Shown here in pieces: positions 8,826 to 16,912 of a stretch of 64,000 bases of DNA (position 1 is the stretch's first letter; each line of letters starts with the position of its first letter). The notes under the pieces were generated by a model. The model made no database searches and was not told the DNA's origin. It worked only from the letters and a program-made list of their open reading frames with translations. The stretch covers positions 1 to 64,000 of the forward strand of contig JBFMDN010000022.1 in NCBI GenBank assembly GCA_040753915.1, written 5' to 3'. The translations under genes and the position numbers were made by a program. The stretch comes from JBFMDN01 sp040753915 (GTDB lineage: Bacteria; Desulfobacterota; Desulfomonilia; Desulfomonilales; Desulfomonilaceae).

Positions 8826-9520
8826 CCTGCCGCCCCCTCTCGGAAGGCACTGGTGCTCCGATCCGCCAAGATTCTTCCGTCTTTCATTTCGATCAGCCGG
8901 TCGGCCTCTCTTGCAACTTCGGGATCGTGAGTCACCACAACGAGGGTTCTTCCGGAAGAATGAAGCTCTCGAAAGATCCTCATGACTTCATCACTGGACC
9001 TTGAATCAAGATTCCCGGTCGGCTCGTCTGCCAGAATGATTCGCGGATCGTTGACGAGAGCTCGGGCGATAGCCACTCTCTGGTGCTGGCCACCCGATAA
9101 TTCGCCTGGCACGTGGTCCACTCGGTCCCCGAGGCCCACCGATTGGAGGACTTCAATGGCCTTCGATTTCATGTCTACATCCGAATCGCTGTAAATGAGT
9201 GGCAGCGTAACGTTTTCCCATGCTGTCATCATTGGAAGGAGATGGAATGACTGGAAGACGAATCCGATTTTCTTGTTCCTTATGTGGGACAGCTCGTCGT
9301 CATTCATATCTTGAACCGGGACACCGTCCAGAAGGTAGGTCCCGCTGGTCGGCCTGTCCAGGCATCCGAGAATATTGAGGAAAGTGCTCTTGCCCATCCC
9401 GGAAGGGGCCATAATTGCCACGTACTCTCCTTCCGAGACAGACAACGTAATGTCATCCAGCACAGAGACTTCCATGCTTCCCTTGCGGAACACTTTTGAC
9501 AGATTGCGGACCTTGAGCAT
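8822..9520 (-). CDS. LolD/MacB-type ABC transporter ATPase
   Basis: A 232-residue nucleotide-binding subunit with Walker A GMGKST preceded by MAPS, the Q-loop VFQSFHLLP, signature LSGGQHQRVAIARAL, Walker B IILADEPTGNLD and H-loop VVTHD. This set is diagnostic for the LolD/MacB/FtsE group that powers mechanotransmission pumps. A strong ribosome site (AAGGAGGTG) precedes the ATG at 9520. It lies between the adaptor gene and the two permease genes and overlaps the first permease by four bases. Confidence 0.93.
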   Translation of the reverse strand: MLKVRNLSKVFRKGSMEVSVLDDITLSVSEGEYVAIMAPSGMGKSTFLNILGCLDRPTSGTYLLDGVPVQDMNDDELSHIRNKKIGFVFQSFHLLPMMTAWENVTLPLIYSDSDVDMKSKAIEVLQSVGLGDRVDHVPGELSGGQHQRVAIARALVNDPRIILADEPTGNLDSRSSDEVMRIFRELHSSGRTLVVVTHDPEVAREADRLIEMKDGRILADRSTSAFREGAAG

Positions 9521-9539
9521 GCGGACACCTCCTTAGGCC

Positions 9540-10604
9540 TCACGAACGGGACGGTTTTTCGAGCGCTACACGCTCTCCTTCTTCCAGCCCCTCCAGGACC
9601 TCCGAGTGAGAGGCATCTTTCCAGCCGGTCTTAATGTACCGCTTTTCGTATCCCTTGCCTTTTGCGACGTACACGCACTTCTTCTGACCTTCTCGTTGAA
9701 CACTCTTGTTTGGTACCGTCAGTACGTCTTTCCGCTTATCCACGAATATCCGAACGTCTGTGGTCATGTCTGCCATGAGTTTTCTTTCCCGATTATCGAC
9801 GCTTACCGTGGTAATGTAGTAGACGACGTTATCTTGAATGGTTGCTGACGGATAGATGGACGTGACTTGGCCTTTGAATTCGATGCCCGGGTACGCCGCT
9901 ACCGTGAAGACCGCCTCCTGCCCCAGTTTCACTTGGCCCACGTCGTTTTCGTCCACGTAAGCCCATACCTGGAGGCGATCCAAATCTATCACACGGATGA
10001 ACGTGGGGGCCTGAAGACCGGTCGTCACCGTCTCTCCCTGGATGGTATTGACCGCTGCGACGGTTCCCTTGATGGGCGAGGTTATGTTGGCATACGCAAG
10101 TTGGGCTTGTGCGTACTCCAACTCCGCCGCTGCCTTTTTGACCCGTGCCTTGGCAACCTCGTACGCGTAACGGCTCTGATCGAACTTCTGATCCGAGATG
10201 GACTTGCTTTCGGCAAGCTTCTTGTCCCTCGAGAAGTCCGCTGCTAGTCGTTCTTCCTCGGCCCGGGCTTCGTCCAGGATGGCCTCCTGGAGCTTCACTC
10301 GGGCACTCAGGTCATCTTGTTCCAGCTTTGCGATGATTTGCCCTTTTTCCACAAAGTCACCGACGTCTATGGGGAGCTCGACTACTTTTCCCGGGGTGCG
10401 CGCACCGACTTTTACGTCTGCTCCAATCATCGGCTTGACAATCCCCGTTGCCTGAACGAAAGCAACGAGATCTCGCCTGGTGACCTGTGCTTGGGGGGCT
10501 TCTTTACGGGCTTTGCCCTTTGCGATGTCCTTCTCTAGGTACAGCCCGCCCAGGGTAGCTGCCACAACTACGCAGACACAGATGAGAATCGTGCGAATCT
10601 TCAT
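9540..10604 (-). CDS. Periplasmic adaptor (membrane fusion) protein, MacA/HlyD family
   Basis: First gene of the export operon. Residues 1-22 form a membrane anchor. Next come a biotinyl-lipoyl half (GKVVELPIDVGDFVEKGQIIAKLE), an alpha-helical hairpin (about 95-165, rich in Ala, Glu and Lys), the second lipoyl half (ANITSPIKGTVAAVNTIQGE), and beta-barrel and membrane-proximal domains. This is the normal order for MacA-like adaptors that link the inner-membrane pump to a TolC-type outer-membrane channel. No TolC gene is in the window. The start MKIRTILICV at 10604 is preceded by AGGGAGG. Confidence 0.92.
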   Translation of the reverse strand: MKIRTILICVCVVVAATLGGLYLEKDIAKGKARKEAPQAQVTRRDLVAFVQATGIVKPMIGADVKVGARTPGKVVELPIDVGDFVEKGQIIAKLEQDDLSARVKLQEAILDEARAEEERLAADFSRDKKLAESKSISDQKFDQSRYAYEVAKARVKKAAAELEYAQAQLAYANITSPIKGTVAAVNTIQGETVTTGLQAPTFIRVIDLDRLQVWAYVDENDVGQVKLGQEAVFTVAAYPGIEFKGQVTSIYPSATIQDNVVYYITTVSVDNRERKLMADMTTDVRIFVDKRKDVLTVPNKSVQREGQKKCVYVAKGKGYEKRYIKTGWKDASHSEVLEGLEEGERVALEKPSRS

Positions 10605-10766
10605 GTTTGTAGATTGACCTCCCTATGGAGAGCTCCACGGTCTCTGAAAATTATACAAGGAGATGCGCGAAAACTCGCGTCAGGCACAAGAAAACTGAGG
10701 CGTCATGGGGGTATGTTTTGGGCAGGGTGTCGAACCGGCAAGGGCGCCACTTGCATATATGTGGTA
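10605..10766 (-). promoter_or_regulatory. Upstream region of the MacAB-type operon
   Basis: On the minus strand a good -10 (TATAAT, 10650-10655) lies about 45 bases upstream of the adaptor start, but no matching -35 is visible. The -10 is preceded by a small palindrome around GCGCGAAAACTCGCG, which could be an operator. Weak support only. Confidence 0.35.
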
Positions 10767-11010
10767 GGGTAGCCTCTTGGCCTGCTAAATCTTCAGGTGC
10801 AGGCTAAAAGCCTGCACTACATGCTGCAACACCTGCCTGCCATTTCCGAACACGTAGAGTAGCCTCGTAGACTGCCAAGTCTTCAGATGCAGGCTAAAAG
10901 CCTGCACTACATGCTGCAACACCTGCCTGCCATTTCCGAACACGTCGGGTAGCCTCGTAGACTGCCAAGTCTTCAGATGCAGGCTAAAAGCCTGCACTAC
11001 GTGCTGCGCT
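10767..11010. repeat. 90-bp tandem repeat, about 2.7 copies, with embedded palindrome
   Basis: The sequence AGGCTAAAAGCCTGCACTAC recurs at 10801, 10891 and 10981, exactly 90 bases apart, with the whole 90-base unit nearly identical between copies (the first partial copy is more diverged). Each unit contains the palindrome GCAGGCTAAAAGCCTGC, a REP-like hairpin. Because 90 is a multiple of three, the minus strand has an open repeating frame, but it lacks a convincing start and runs between two genes, so it is read here as intergenic. Confidence 0.9.
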
Positions 11011-11034
11011 ACATGGAATTTCAGGACGCACACG

Positions 11035-11541
11035 TCACGGCTGAGCCGATGATTGCTTGCCGTGTTGCTTTTCGTTCGAGGCATGACTGCGCGTCAGGAG
11101 CTTCGCCAAGGAGCCGGTGAGAGAGAGAATAAGCCTTTCCATCACGATTGATATGGAGAGGCCGTTCTGACCCTGTCGCTGAAGCCTCCCTTCGACGGTG
11201 AGTACCTCGCTGGTCAGAATGTGTCGGGCGAAGTGGGTTTGCGCCTTAGGGAAGACCACAACGTCGAGCAAACCGGTTTCGTCTTCCATGGTAATGAACA
11301 TCACCCGCTTTCCGGATTTAGTCGGTGGAGTGTGCATGATCACGAGGATGCCCGTTACCACGACTCTACTTCCTGAGGGAATGCGCCGTAAATCTCGCGC
11401 AGTGACGACACCATGGGCTGCCAGCCAGTATCTGAGTCCCGCCAGCGGATGATCCCTGCAGAAAACACTCATGGATGAGGCTTCCCTGGAAGCTGTCCGG
11501 ATGAGATCGTCCGAGGTGGGTGGAGTTGAAGGATCACGCAT
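11035..11541 (-). CDS. OB-fold protein, detached C-terminal domain of DnaE2-like polymerase
   Basis: Residues about 55-145 match the OB-fold (tRNA_anti) domain that normally sits at the C-terminus of bacterial DNA polymerase III alpha/DnaE2, with the run GSRVVVTGILVIMHTPPTKS, then KRVMFITMEDETGLLDVVVFP, and VEGRLQRQGQNGLS. Its ATG (11541) overlaps the stop of the polymerase gene (ATGCGTGA), so the pair is translated together. The first 45 residues contain the HPLAGLRYWLAAHG linker that in intact DnaE2 joins this domain to the core. It may be a genuine two-subunit arrangement or an old frameshift; the neat start/stop overlap favours the former slightly. Confidence 0.8.
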   Translation of the reverse strand: MRDPSTPPTSDDLIRTASREASSMSVFCRDHPLAGLRYWLAAHGVVTARDLRRIPSGSRVVVTGILVIMHTPPTKSGKRVMFITMEDETGLLDVVVFPKAQTHFARHILTSEVLTVEGRLQRQGQNGLSISIVMERLILSLTGSLAKLLTRSHASNEKQHGKQSSAQP

Positions 11542-14161
11542 TGGCCACCTCCTGGACCAACCTCCACTCACGCTCCTCGAGCCCTTCCAATGCGCCGGCC
11601 AAAGAGAAAAGCCTCACAATCCGTCCTGGAATGGAGATTCTGACGAGGAGATCTTCCAAGCTCCGAAACGGTCCTCTCTTGTCCCTCTCCGCAATAATTC
11701 TTCGGGCCATTGCCGGTCCCACGCCGTTTACCACCCACAGCGGCACACGAATGCCTGCTCCGTCAGGCTCGTATTCTATCCCACTGGCGTTGACGTGGGG
11801 AGGATACACGGGGATTCCCCGTCTTCTCGCTTCGTTGAGAATCACCGATGGCGGATATGACCCCACATGGCCGGCATTGAGCAGTCCCAGGTAGAACGCC
11901 TGGGGATGGTGGGCCTTCAGGTAGGCGCTCTGATAGGTAATATGAGCGAACGAGGCAGCATGAGCTTTACAAAAGCCGTAGGAAGCAAGGGTTGCAGCCT
12001 GTTGAAATACTTTTTCGGCAAGGGTCCGGCTATGCCCCTTTGCAAGCGCCCCCTCCAGGAACTGCTGCTTCAACAGAGCCATTTTTCTCGATTTACGGTC
12101 CTTGGTCATGGCTCTCCGAAAAGCGTCCGCATCAGCATAGGAAAGACCGGCAAAGGTATGGACGATACGGAGGACTTGCTCCTGGAAAAGGATCACCCCG
12201 TATGTCTCTTCCAGGATGGGGGCAAGGTCCTCATGGAGAACGCGCACCGGCTCTTCACCATGGCGCCTCCGCAGGAATACTTCCACCATGTTCCCTTCAA
12301 CAGGGCCAGGCCTGAAGAGGGAAATTTCGGAGATCAAATCGCTGAAGCGCACAGGCTGAAGGTGCCCCAGGAGATTGCGTTGGCCAGGGGATTCGAGCTG
12401 AAATACTCCCACGCTCTCGGTGCTACGGAGCAACGCATAGGTCTTCCGGTCCGTAAGAGGCATCCGGTCAAGATCCAGGTGAATACCTTTCCGCGCCAAT
12501 AGCTTTACCGCCTTCTGAATCGCCGTGTGCATCCGGAGCCCAAGAAGATCCAGCTTCAACAATCCCAGGACGTCCACGTCGTCCTTATCCAGGTGCCCTA
12601 CAGGGAATCCCTTGGGCGATGAGCAGACCGGGGTCCAAGCCTTTATGTCGCCGGGGGCCACGATCACCCCACCTAGGTGAACGGAGCTCTGAAAAGGAAG
12701 GCCGGTTAAACGTGCAGCTACCTGGACGAGCCTGGGCTCACGGTGAAGGGGAGAATCCTTCAACTCAGGAAGATGCTCCAGGGATTCCCGTAGGTCACGG
12801 CCTCGAAGGGACCAGGGTAGACAAGAAGCGAGCCGGTCGATCTCGGCAAGGGGGTATCCGAGAGCCCGAGCTGCCAAGCGGACGGCGCTGCGCACCTTGA
12901 ACGTGTGAATGGTACACACCATGGCCGTCTGGCGGGGGAAAAGACCCATGGTATGGTGAATGACCTCATCCCTGCGGTCCGAATCAAAGTCAATATCCAC
13001 ATCGGGCATATCTCCCCTGCCCTCATTGATGAAGCGCTCGAAAAGAAGGTTATGCTCCAGGGGATCCACCCCTCCCAGGAGCAGATACACGACGAGACTC
13101 CCCGCGGCGGACCCTCGCACGCTATGACGAATTCCCTCTTTTCGAGCAAAGTCCACCACTTCTTTGACGAGGAGGAAAAAATCAGCCAGTTTCAATTCTC
13201 TTATGATCGTCAGCTCCCGGTCGAGCTGCCTGAGGTATTCGAGGGGCACAGCAACCGATGGATGCGACCGTTTGATCAGCTCTTTCAGGCAGAGGACGGC
13301 CACCTTCCTGGATGCGTCCTCAGCCCCCAAGAAGGAGGGTGGATGAAGCTCTCCCACGGGCAAGGAGAATTCACGGCAAAGGTCAGCGATATATCTTGTG
13401 TTCTCAATGGCTTGCCGATAAGGAACTCTCTGCTCCATTTCTTCACCCGAAGCCAGGTAAAAACGATCATTGGGCAAAGGCTCCACCACGCGGTGATGGT
13501 GGTGCTGTTGGATGCCGGTGAGAGTCCTGTGAACGACGTAATCATCGGGTTTGAGAAACGCCACTGCATTGGTAGCTACCACAGGCAGACCGAGATCCGA
13601 GGCCACCTCCGCGGTACGGCGCATGACATCTTGTGCCGATCCCGCCCTGTCCGGGTCTTCCGTGCCGTGGTTTTGAAGAACCACAAAGAGTCTCCGCGGA
13701 TCTGAGAAGACGTTTCGGATCTCCAGAAGACTGAAACGAGCAGCCTCCATCCTCCCTTTCTTCAGGGAAGCGCGAGCGCGAGATCCCCTTCCCCCTGCCA
13801 GACAGATCAGCCCTTCGGACCAGCGGCTCAAATCCTGCTTGGTAATGAAATTCTGCGGAGAGGTCCCGCCTTCGTACGATTGAGATACCAGGCGGCAAAG
13901 ATTTTCATACGCTTCAAAATTCGTCGCGAGCAGGGTCACGGGGGAACCGTCCCAGAGCATCACTCTCGCACCGATGATCGACTGGATTCCCACCCTGCGT
14001 GCCGCTTGATAAAACCGGACTGCTCCGTACAGGCCTTCATCCGTGAGGGCTACGGCTCTTTGGCCGAGCGCAGCGACCTCTTGCACCAGATCCTCGGGAG
14101 TGAATGTTCCCCAAAGGAAAGAAAAGGCGCTTTGAACCTCGAGATGTACGAATCTATCCAT
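11534..14161 (-). CDS. dnaE2: DnaE2-like error-prone DNA polymerase III alpha core
   Basis: C-family DNA polymerase of the DnaE2/ImuC type used in SOS mutagenesis. From ATG 14161 the protein starts with a PHP-like domain (FVHLEVQSAFSFLWGTF) in which the metal-binding HxH is degenerate, as is usual in DnaE2. The palm carries the catalytic Asp triad in DMPDVDIDF (about residues 387-391), followed by finger motifs (SYGFCKAHAASFAHITYQSA) and a helix-hairpin-helix region (NGVGPAMARRI). The OB-fold tail is missing and is encoded by the overlapping next gene. The gene follows lexA with about 150 bases between, but I see no clear LexA box in that gap. No imuA or imuB is nearby. Confidence 0.88.
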   Translation of the reverse strand: MDRFVHLEVQSAFSFLWGTFTPEDLVQEVAALGQRAVALTDEGLYGAVRFYQAARRVGIQSIIGARVMLWDGSPVTLLATNFEAYENLCRLVSQSYEGGTSPQNFITKQDLSRWSEGLICLAGGRGSRARASLKKGRMEAARFSLLEIRNVFSDPRRLFVVLQNHGTEDPDRAGSAQDVMRRTAEVASDLGLPVVATNAVAFLKPDDYVVHRTLTGIQQHHHHRVVEPLPNDRFYLASGEEMEQRVPYRQAIENTRYIADLCREFSLPVGELHPPSFLGAEDASRKVAVLCLKELIKRSHPSVAVPLEYLRQLDRELTIIRELKLADFFLLVKEVVDFARKEGIRHSVRGSAAGSLVVYLLLGGVDPLEHNLLFERFINEGRGDMPDVDIDFDSDRRDEVIHHTMGLFPRQTAMVCTIHTFKVRSAVRLAARALGYPLAEIDRLASCLPWSLRGRDLRESLEHLPELKDSPLHREPRLVQVAARLTGLPFQSSVHLGGVIVAPGDIKAWTPVCSSPKGFPVGHLDKDDVDVLGLLKLDLLGLRMHTAIQKAVKLLARKGIHLDLDRMPLTDRKTYALLRSTESVGVFQLESPGQRNLLGHLQPVRFSDLISEISLFRPGPVEGNMVEVFLRRRHGEEPVRVLHEDLAPILEETYGVILFQEQVLRIVHTFAGLSYADADAFRRAMTKDRKSRKMALLKQQFLEGALAKGHSRTLAEKVFQQAATLASYGFCKAHAASFAHITYQSAYLKAHHPQAFYLGLLNAGHVGSYPPSVILNEARRRGIPVYPPHVNASGIEYEPDGAGIRVPLWVVNGVGPAMARRIIAERDKRGPFRSLEDLLVRISIPGRIVRLFSLAGALEGLEEREWRLVQEVANA

Positions 14162-14311
14162 GTCCGGTCTCTCACGATATGCGCTCGCGTACAATCCGAC
14201 TCCAGTTTCATCACACGAATACCCGGAACAGGCGACATCCCCCCGTGCAACAGAGACAAGCCGGGAGAGCGTTCCCTGTGTGAAAACAAGATAGTACTTC
14301 ACGGGAGATTT

Positions 14312-14947
14312 TTATGCTTTTGGGCGTATCACCCCCACCAGTCTTCCCAATATTCTCACCCTCGATCTCTGTGCCCCCCTGAAGATCAGAGGCTTGTATT
14401 GGGAGTTCGCAGGATGAAGCTCAATGGCTCCGTTGCGTCTGCGCAGCACCTTGAGGGTTGCTTCAGGCTCCAGATCCTCCACCTGCACCGCGACAATCTG
14501 TCCGTCCTGTGCTTCCTCCTGGGGCCGAATGATCGCCAGGTCTCCATCCTGGATATGTGCATCTACCATGGAGTCTCCTCTGACGCGGAGGGCAAAAACC
14601 TCACCGGCTCCAAACAGCGCAGGATCAATGGGAAGCTCTTCTTCCCTGTTCTGCTCGGCCAGGATGGGAGTGCCCGCGGCAATCTGTCCCAGGAGAGGGA
14701 TAGAAGGGGACACAGGTCTGCCGATCATGTTCCAGCCTTTAGCAGTGAGGTTCCACGTGCGCTTCTTTCCCGGACTCCTCTCCAGATAGCCTTCTTTCTC
14801 CAGGGCCTGGAGATGCTTGTGCAAGCTTCCCGGAGAAGCGAGCCCCAGGGCCTTCCCGATTTCGCGGACAGCGGGAGGGAATCCGTTCCTTGCCTGAGAA
14901 CCGGCGACCCACTCGAGGATTTGTTTTCGTCGTTCTGTGATGCTCAT
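14312..14947 (-). CDS. lexA: LexA repressor
   Basis: SOS repressor and self-cleaving serine protease. From ATG 14947 the protein begins MSITERRKQILEW with a winged HTH (about residues 1-65, AVREIGKALGLASPGSLHKHL). It then has the cleavage site region IAAGTP (the Ala-Gly bond), the catalytic Ser in RGDSMVDAHI and the catalytic Lys in LKVLRRR. Length of 211 residues is typical. The start is fixed by the LexA box 15 bases upstream; a longer upstream frame to 15184 has no LexA character. It heads a cassette with the DnaE2-like polymerase. Confidence 0.95.
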   Translation of the reverse strand: MSITERRKQILEWVAGSQARNGFPPAVREIGKALGLASPGSLHKHLQALEKEGYLERSPGKKRTWNLTAKGWNMIGRPVSPSIPLLGQIAAGTPILAEQNREEELPIDPALFGAGEVFALRVRGDSMVDAHIQDGDLAIIRPQEEAQDGQIVAVQVEDLEPEATLKVLRRRNGAIELHPANSQYKPLIFRGAQRSRVRILGRLVGVIRPKA

Positions 14948-14961
14948 ATAAACAGTATAGG

Positions 14962-14973
14962 GAACATTTGTTC
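14962..14973 (-). promoter_or_regulatory. LexA (SOS) box upstream of lexA
   Basis: A perfect palindrome GAACAAATGTTC (minus strand), matching the GAAC-N4-GTTC consensus known for LexA of Gram-positive bacteria and of several other phyla. It lies 15 bases upstream of the lexA ATG, which predicts autorepression. Confidence 0.85.
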
Positions 14974-15274
14974 TCTTGGCAAGAAAAAAGAGCTCCTCCC
15001 AATGAGTTTGCCCGGTACGGCTCCAATTGCCGAACCACAGCCTGTCCCAGCAACGGCTCCAGCCCCTCCAACCATGAGCAACCGCTGCGGTCGTCCTGCG
15101 AGCTTCAGCGGGTTCAACCCATAGCTTTTCCGCACGTCGACTGAAGATTCCCTTGACAACTGCCGAATATGAGCTTACAAACAAACTTATCGTTTCGATT
15201 TCACATTGTTTTGGGTGTGCGGCTCCGATGGACTTTCGAGCTTCGGCCCATTACGTATTGGGGGAAGGTGTGGT

Positions 15275-16270
15275 ATGGACAGATTCCGGTTCGCTATAGC
15301 CGTCCTTGCAGTGGTCGTGTGTCTTCCGGGACTAGCGACCGGCCAGGGAATTCCCTATTCAGAAGGATGTGGCTCGTTCGGCCTTGGCGGTGTCCAGGTG
15401 TTACCCTCAGTCAGGGTAGGTTATCAACACCTCGCCCTGAATCTCAACATCCCTGTGCCATTCAGCGGTTCGTTTGGAGAGGAATTGGCCACACAGAGCG
15501 AGCTGGACTTCAAATTGCAGGACGGCGGCGTGTGGATAGGGGCAGCTCAGGTGGAAGCGCGCAGGGACCGATACTCGGCCTTTTTGAGCGCTGAAGCGAA
15601 CGCTCCTAAGAACGTTCGGATTCTGACTGCTTCGGACCCATTCTGGTATGGCACCCATCCTGTAGAGTGGAGAGGATCACGGCTGGAATGGTGGGCACTA
15701 GATGGAGGAGGAGGAATCGATCTAAATGCGGCTCTTGCAGTCGTGGGCGGACTCAGACTGGAACACTTATCGGTCGGGTTAGCCGACCCCGTGGATCCGA
15801 CCGGGATCATTCAGGCCTTTCAGGCCATATACAACGATCAGTATGCCGGTGATTTCCTGACGAAGACTTGGCTGCCATACGTAGGCATTCGAACCGTCGG
15901 TCAGTACTACCGGGGATTGCTTCGATTCAGCCCTGTGGTCTTTGCCGACGCCAAGATTCCGTTGCGTTACCGTTTCGTCAATTTACCGACTAACGTGGCT
16001 TTCGAGGAAGCGGACTACACATTTAAGCGCTCCGGCCTTTGGATTGAAGGGAGTTTCGACTCTGACGTGCAAGTGAGTACCAATTTCCGATGGACGCTCT
16101 GGCTCAAAGGAAGCTGGCTGCAGGTCCGGGGTACGGGTCGTGAAGGATATCGTCTCGACAACGTCGCGGGGGGTGTCGCAACGCAATTGTTGGATGACTC
16201 TGGCTCTGCCAGCGGGTCATACACTTCGTACGTACTTGCAGTAGGAATGAGTGGCGTGTACGGTTTCTGA
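15275..16270 (+). CDS. Putative outer-membrane beta-barrel protein
   Basis: The protein from ATG 15275 (preceded by GGGGGAAGG) has a cleavable signal peptide (MDRFRFAIAVLAVVVCLPG then LATGQG). The remaining 310 residues alternate polar and hydrophobic positions in many short strands, are rich in Gly, Tyr and Trp, and end in an aromatic residue (VYGF), the usual C-terminal signal for outer-membrane insertion by the BAM complex. I do not recognise a family. It is a single gene, divergent from lexA and with repeats downstream. A role as porin or surface protein is inferred only from its form. Confidence 0.65.
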   Translation: MDRFRFAIAVLAVVVCLPGLATGQGIPYSEGCGSFGLGGVQVLPSVRVGYQHLALNLNIPVPFSGSFGEELATQSELDFKLQDGGVWIGAAQVEARRDRYSAFLSAEANAPKNVRILTASDPFWYGTHPVEWRGSRLEWWALDGGGGIDLNAALAVVGGLRLEHLSVGLADPVDPTGIIQAFQAIYNDQYAGDFLTKTWLPYVGIRTVGQYYRGLLRFSPVVFADAKIPLRYRFVNLPTNVAFEEADYTFKRSGLWIEGSFDSDVQVSTNFRWTLWLKGSWLQVRGTGREGYRLDNVAGGVATQLLDDSGSASGSYTSYVLAVGMSGVYGF

Positions 16271-16455
16271 GTAGACGATTTCACAAACATTTATGACGTT
16301 ATTCAAGGCAACGTGGCTGATCCGATTGCGGTGCAGCGCGTTGAGAATGGCGGCGAGGGCCCTATTCGGGCGCGGGCGGGTTTGAAACCCGCCCCTACCT
16401 CCACTGCCACGGTTCTTCTACCGCAAAGATCAACGCTCCACCCCACAATTGGGGG
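16271..16455. other. Intergenic with a GGGCGGG...CCCGCCC hairpin repeat
   Basis: Positions 16374-16395 form the hairpin GGGCGGGTTTGAAACCCGCC followed by CC, a widely dispersed extragenic palindrome; a half-copy (GTCTGAAACCCGCCCCT) occurs near 22207. It may also end transcription of the barrel gene, though it has no T-run. Confidence 0.6.
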
Positions 16456-16677
16456 GGCAGGTTTCAGAAAGTGTCTCAAAACTCGGGACACACCAAAAAT
16501 CGTAGCACGATTGAGCGTCGATGCGTGGAAAGGCACCCTCACCCCAACCCTCTCCCAGAGGGAGAGGGAGCCGGAATAATCCTCTCTCCCCCGCTTCGGG
16601 GGAGAGGGTCAGGGTGAGGGGGTGTGCCACGATTATCACGGACTGCCGGCTTTTGAGACATTTTCTTCAAACCTGCC
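16456..16677. mobile_element. MITE-like element with about 31-bp terminal inverted repeats
   Basis: The ends 16456-16486 and 16646-16677 are inverted copies of each other: GGCAGGTTT, then AGAAA(G/A)TGTCTCAAAA, then a (C/G)(T/C)CGG end. No transposase lies between them. A second, shorter element with the same core (GAAA-TGTCTCAA-ACC) is at 28133-28286. The interior contains another palindromic repeat (16535-16620). Confidence 0.75.
16535..16620. repeat. Palindromic repeat CCCTCACCC...GGGTGAGGG
   Basis: Outer arms ACCCTCACCCCAACCCTCTC and GAGAGGGTCAGGGTGAGGG enclose two smaller hairpins (CTCCCAGAGGGAG and CTCCCCCGCTTCGGGGGAG). The structure is of the dispersed extragenic palindrome type and sits inside the MITE-like element. 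Confidence 0.75.
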
Positions 16678-16912
16678 CTGTATTAAGATAGACTCTGAAC
16701 CTCCACTTCCCAAGAGGGAGCCATTTCCCAAATACGTAACTGTATTTATGAAGTCTTGTGCCAACCGGCAGGGGGTCCGCGAAGTCTGTGTCTCGCCGCG
16801 CGAGCAAAAGTCTCCCGGTAATTCCGAGTCCGGATACTGACCACGCATCGCTAAGCCGGCTGCGAAAATGTTGCATTCTCCCAGCATGGGAGAGACGAGA
16901 CTACGGACGCCC
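16678..16912. other. Intergenic, nothing recognised
   Basis: About 235 bases between the MITE-like element and the SAM hydrolase gene, holding only short incoherent frames. Confidence 0.4.

Noticed and set aside
10767..11010. CRISPR array
   Set aside because: The period is 90 bases with almost the whole unit repeated; there are no unique spacers and no cas genes.
10785..11084. Repeat protein encoded by the 90-base tandem repeat
   Set aside because: The frame is open only because the period is divisible by three; no start signal or partner gene supports it.
14162..14311. A second LexA box before the DnaE2-like gene
   Set aside because: GAAC and GTTC half-sites occur but not with the four-base spacing.
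14948..15184. Extended N-terminus of LexA
   Set aside because: It covers the LexA box and has no similarity to LexA.
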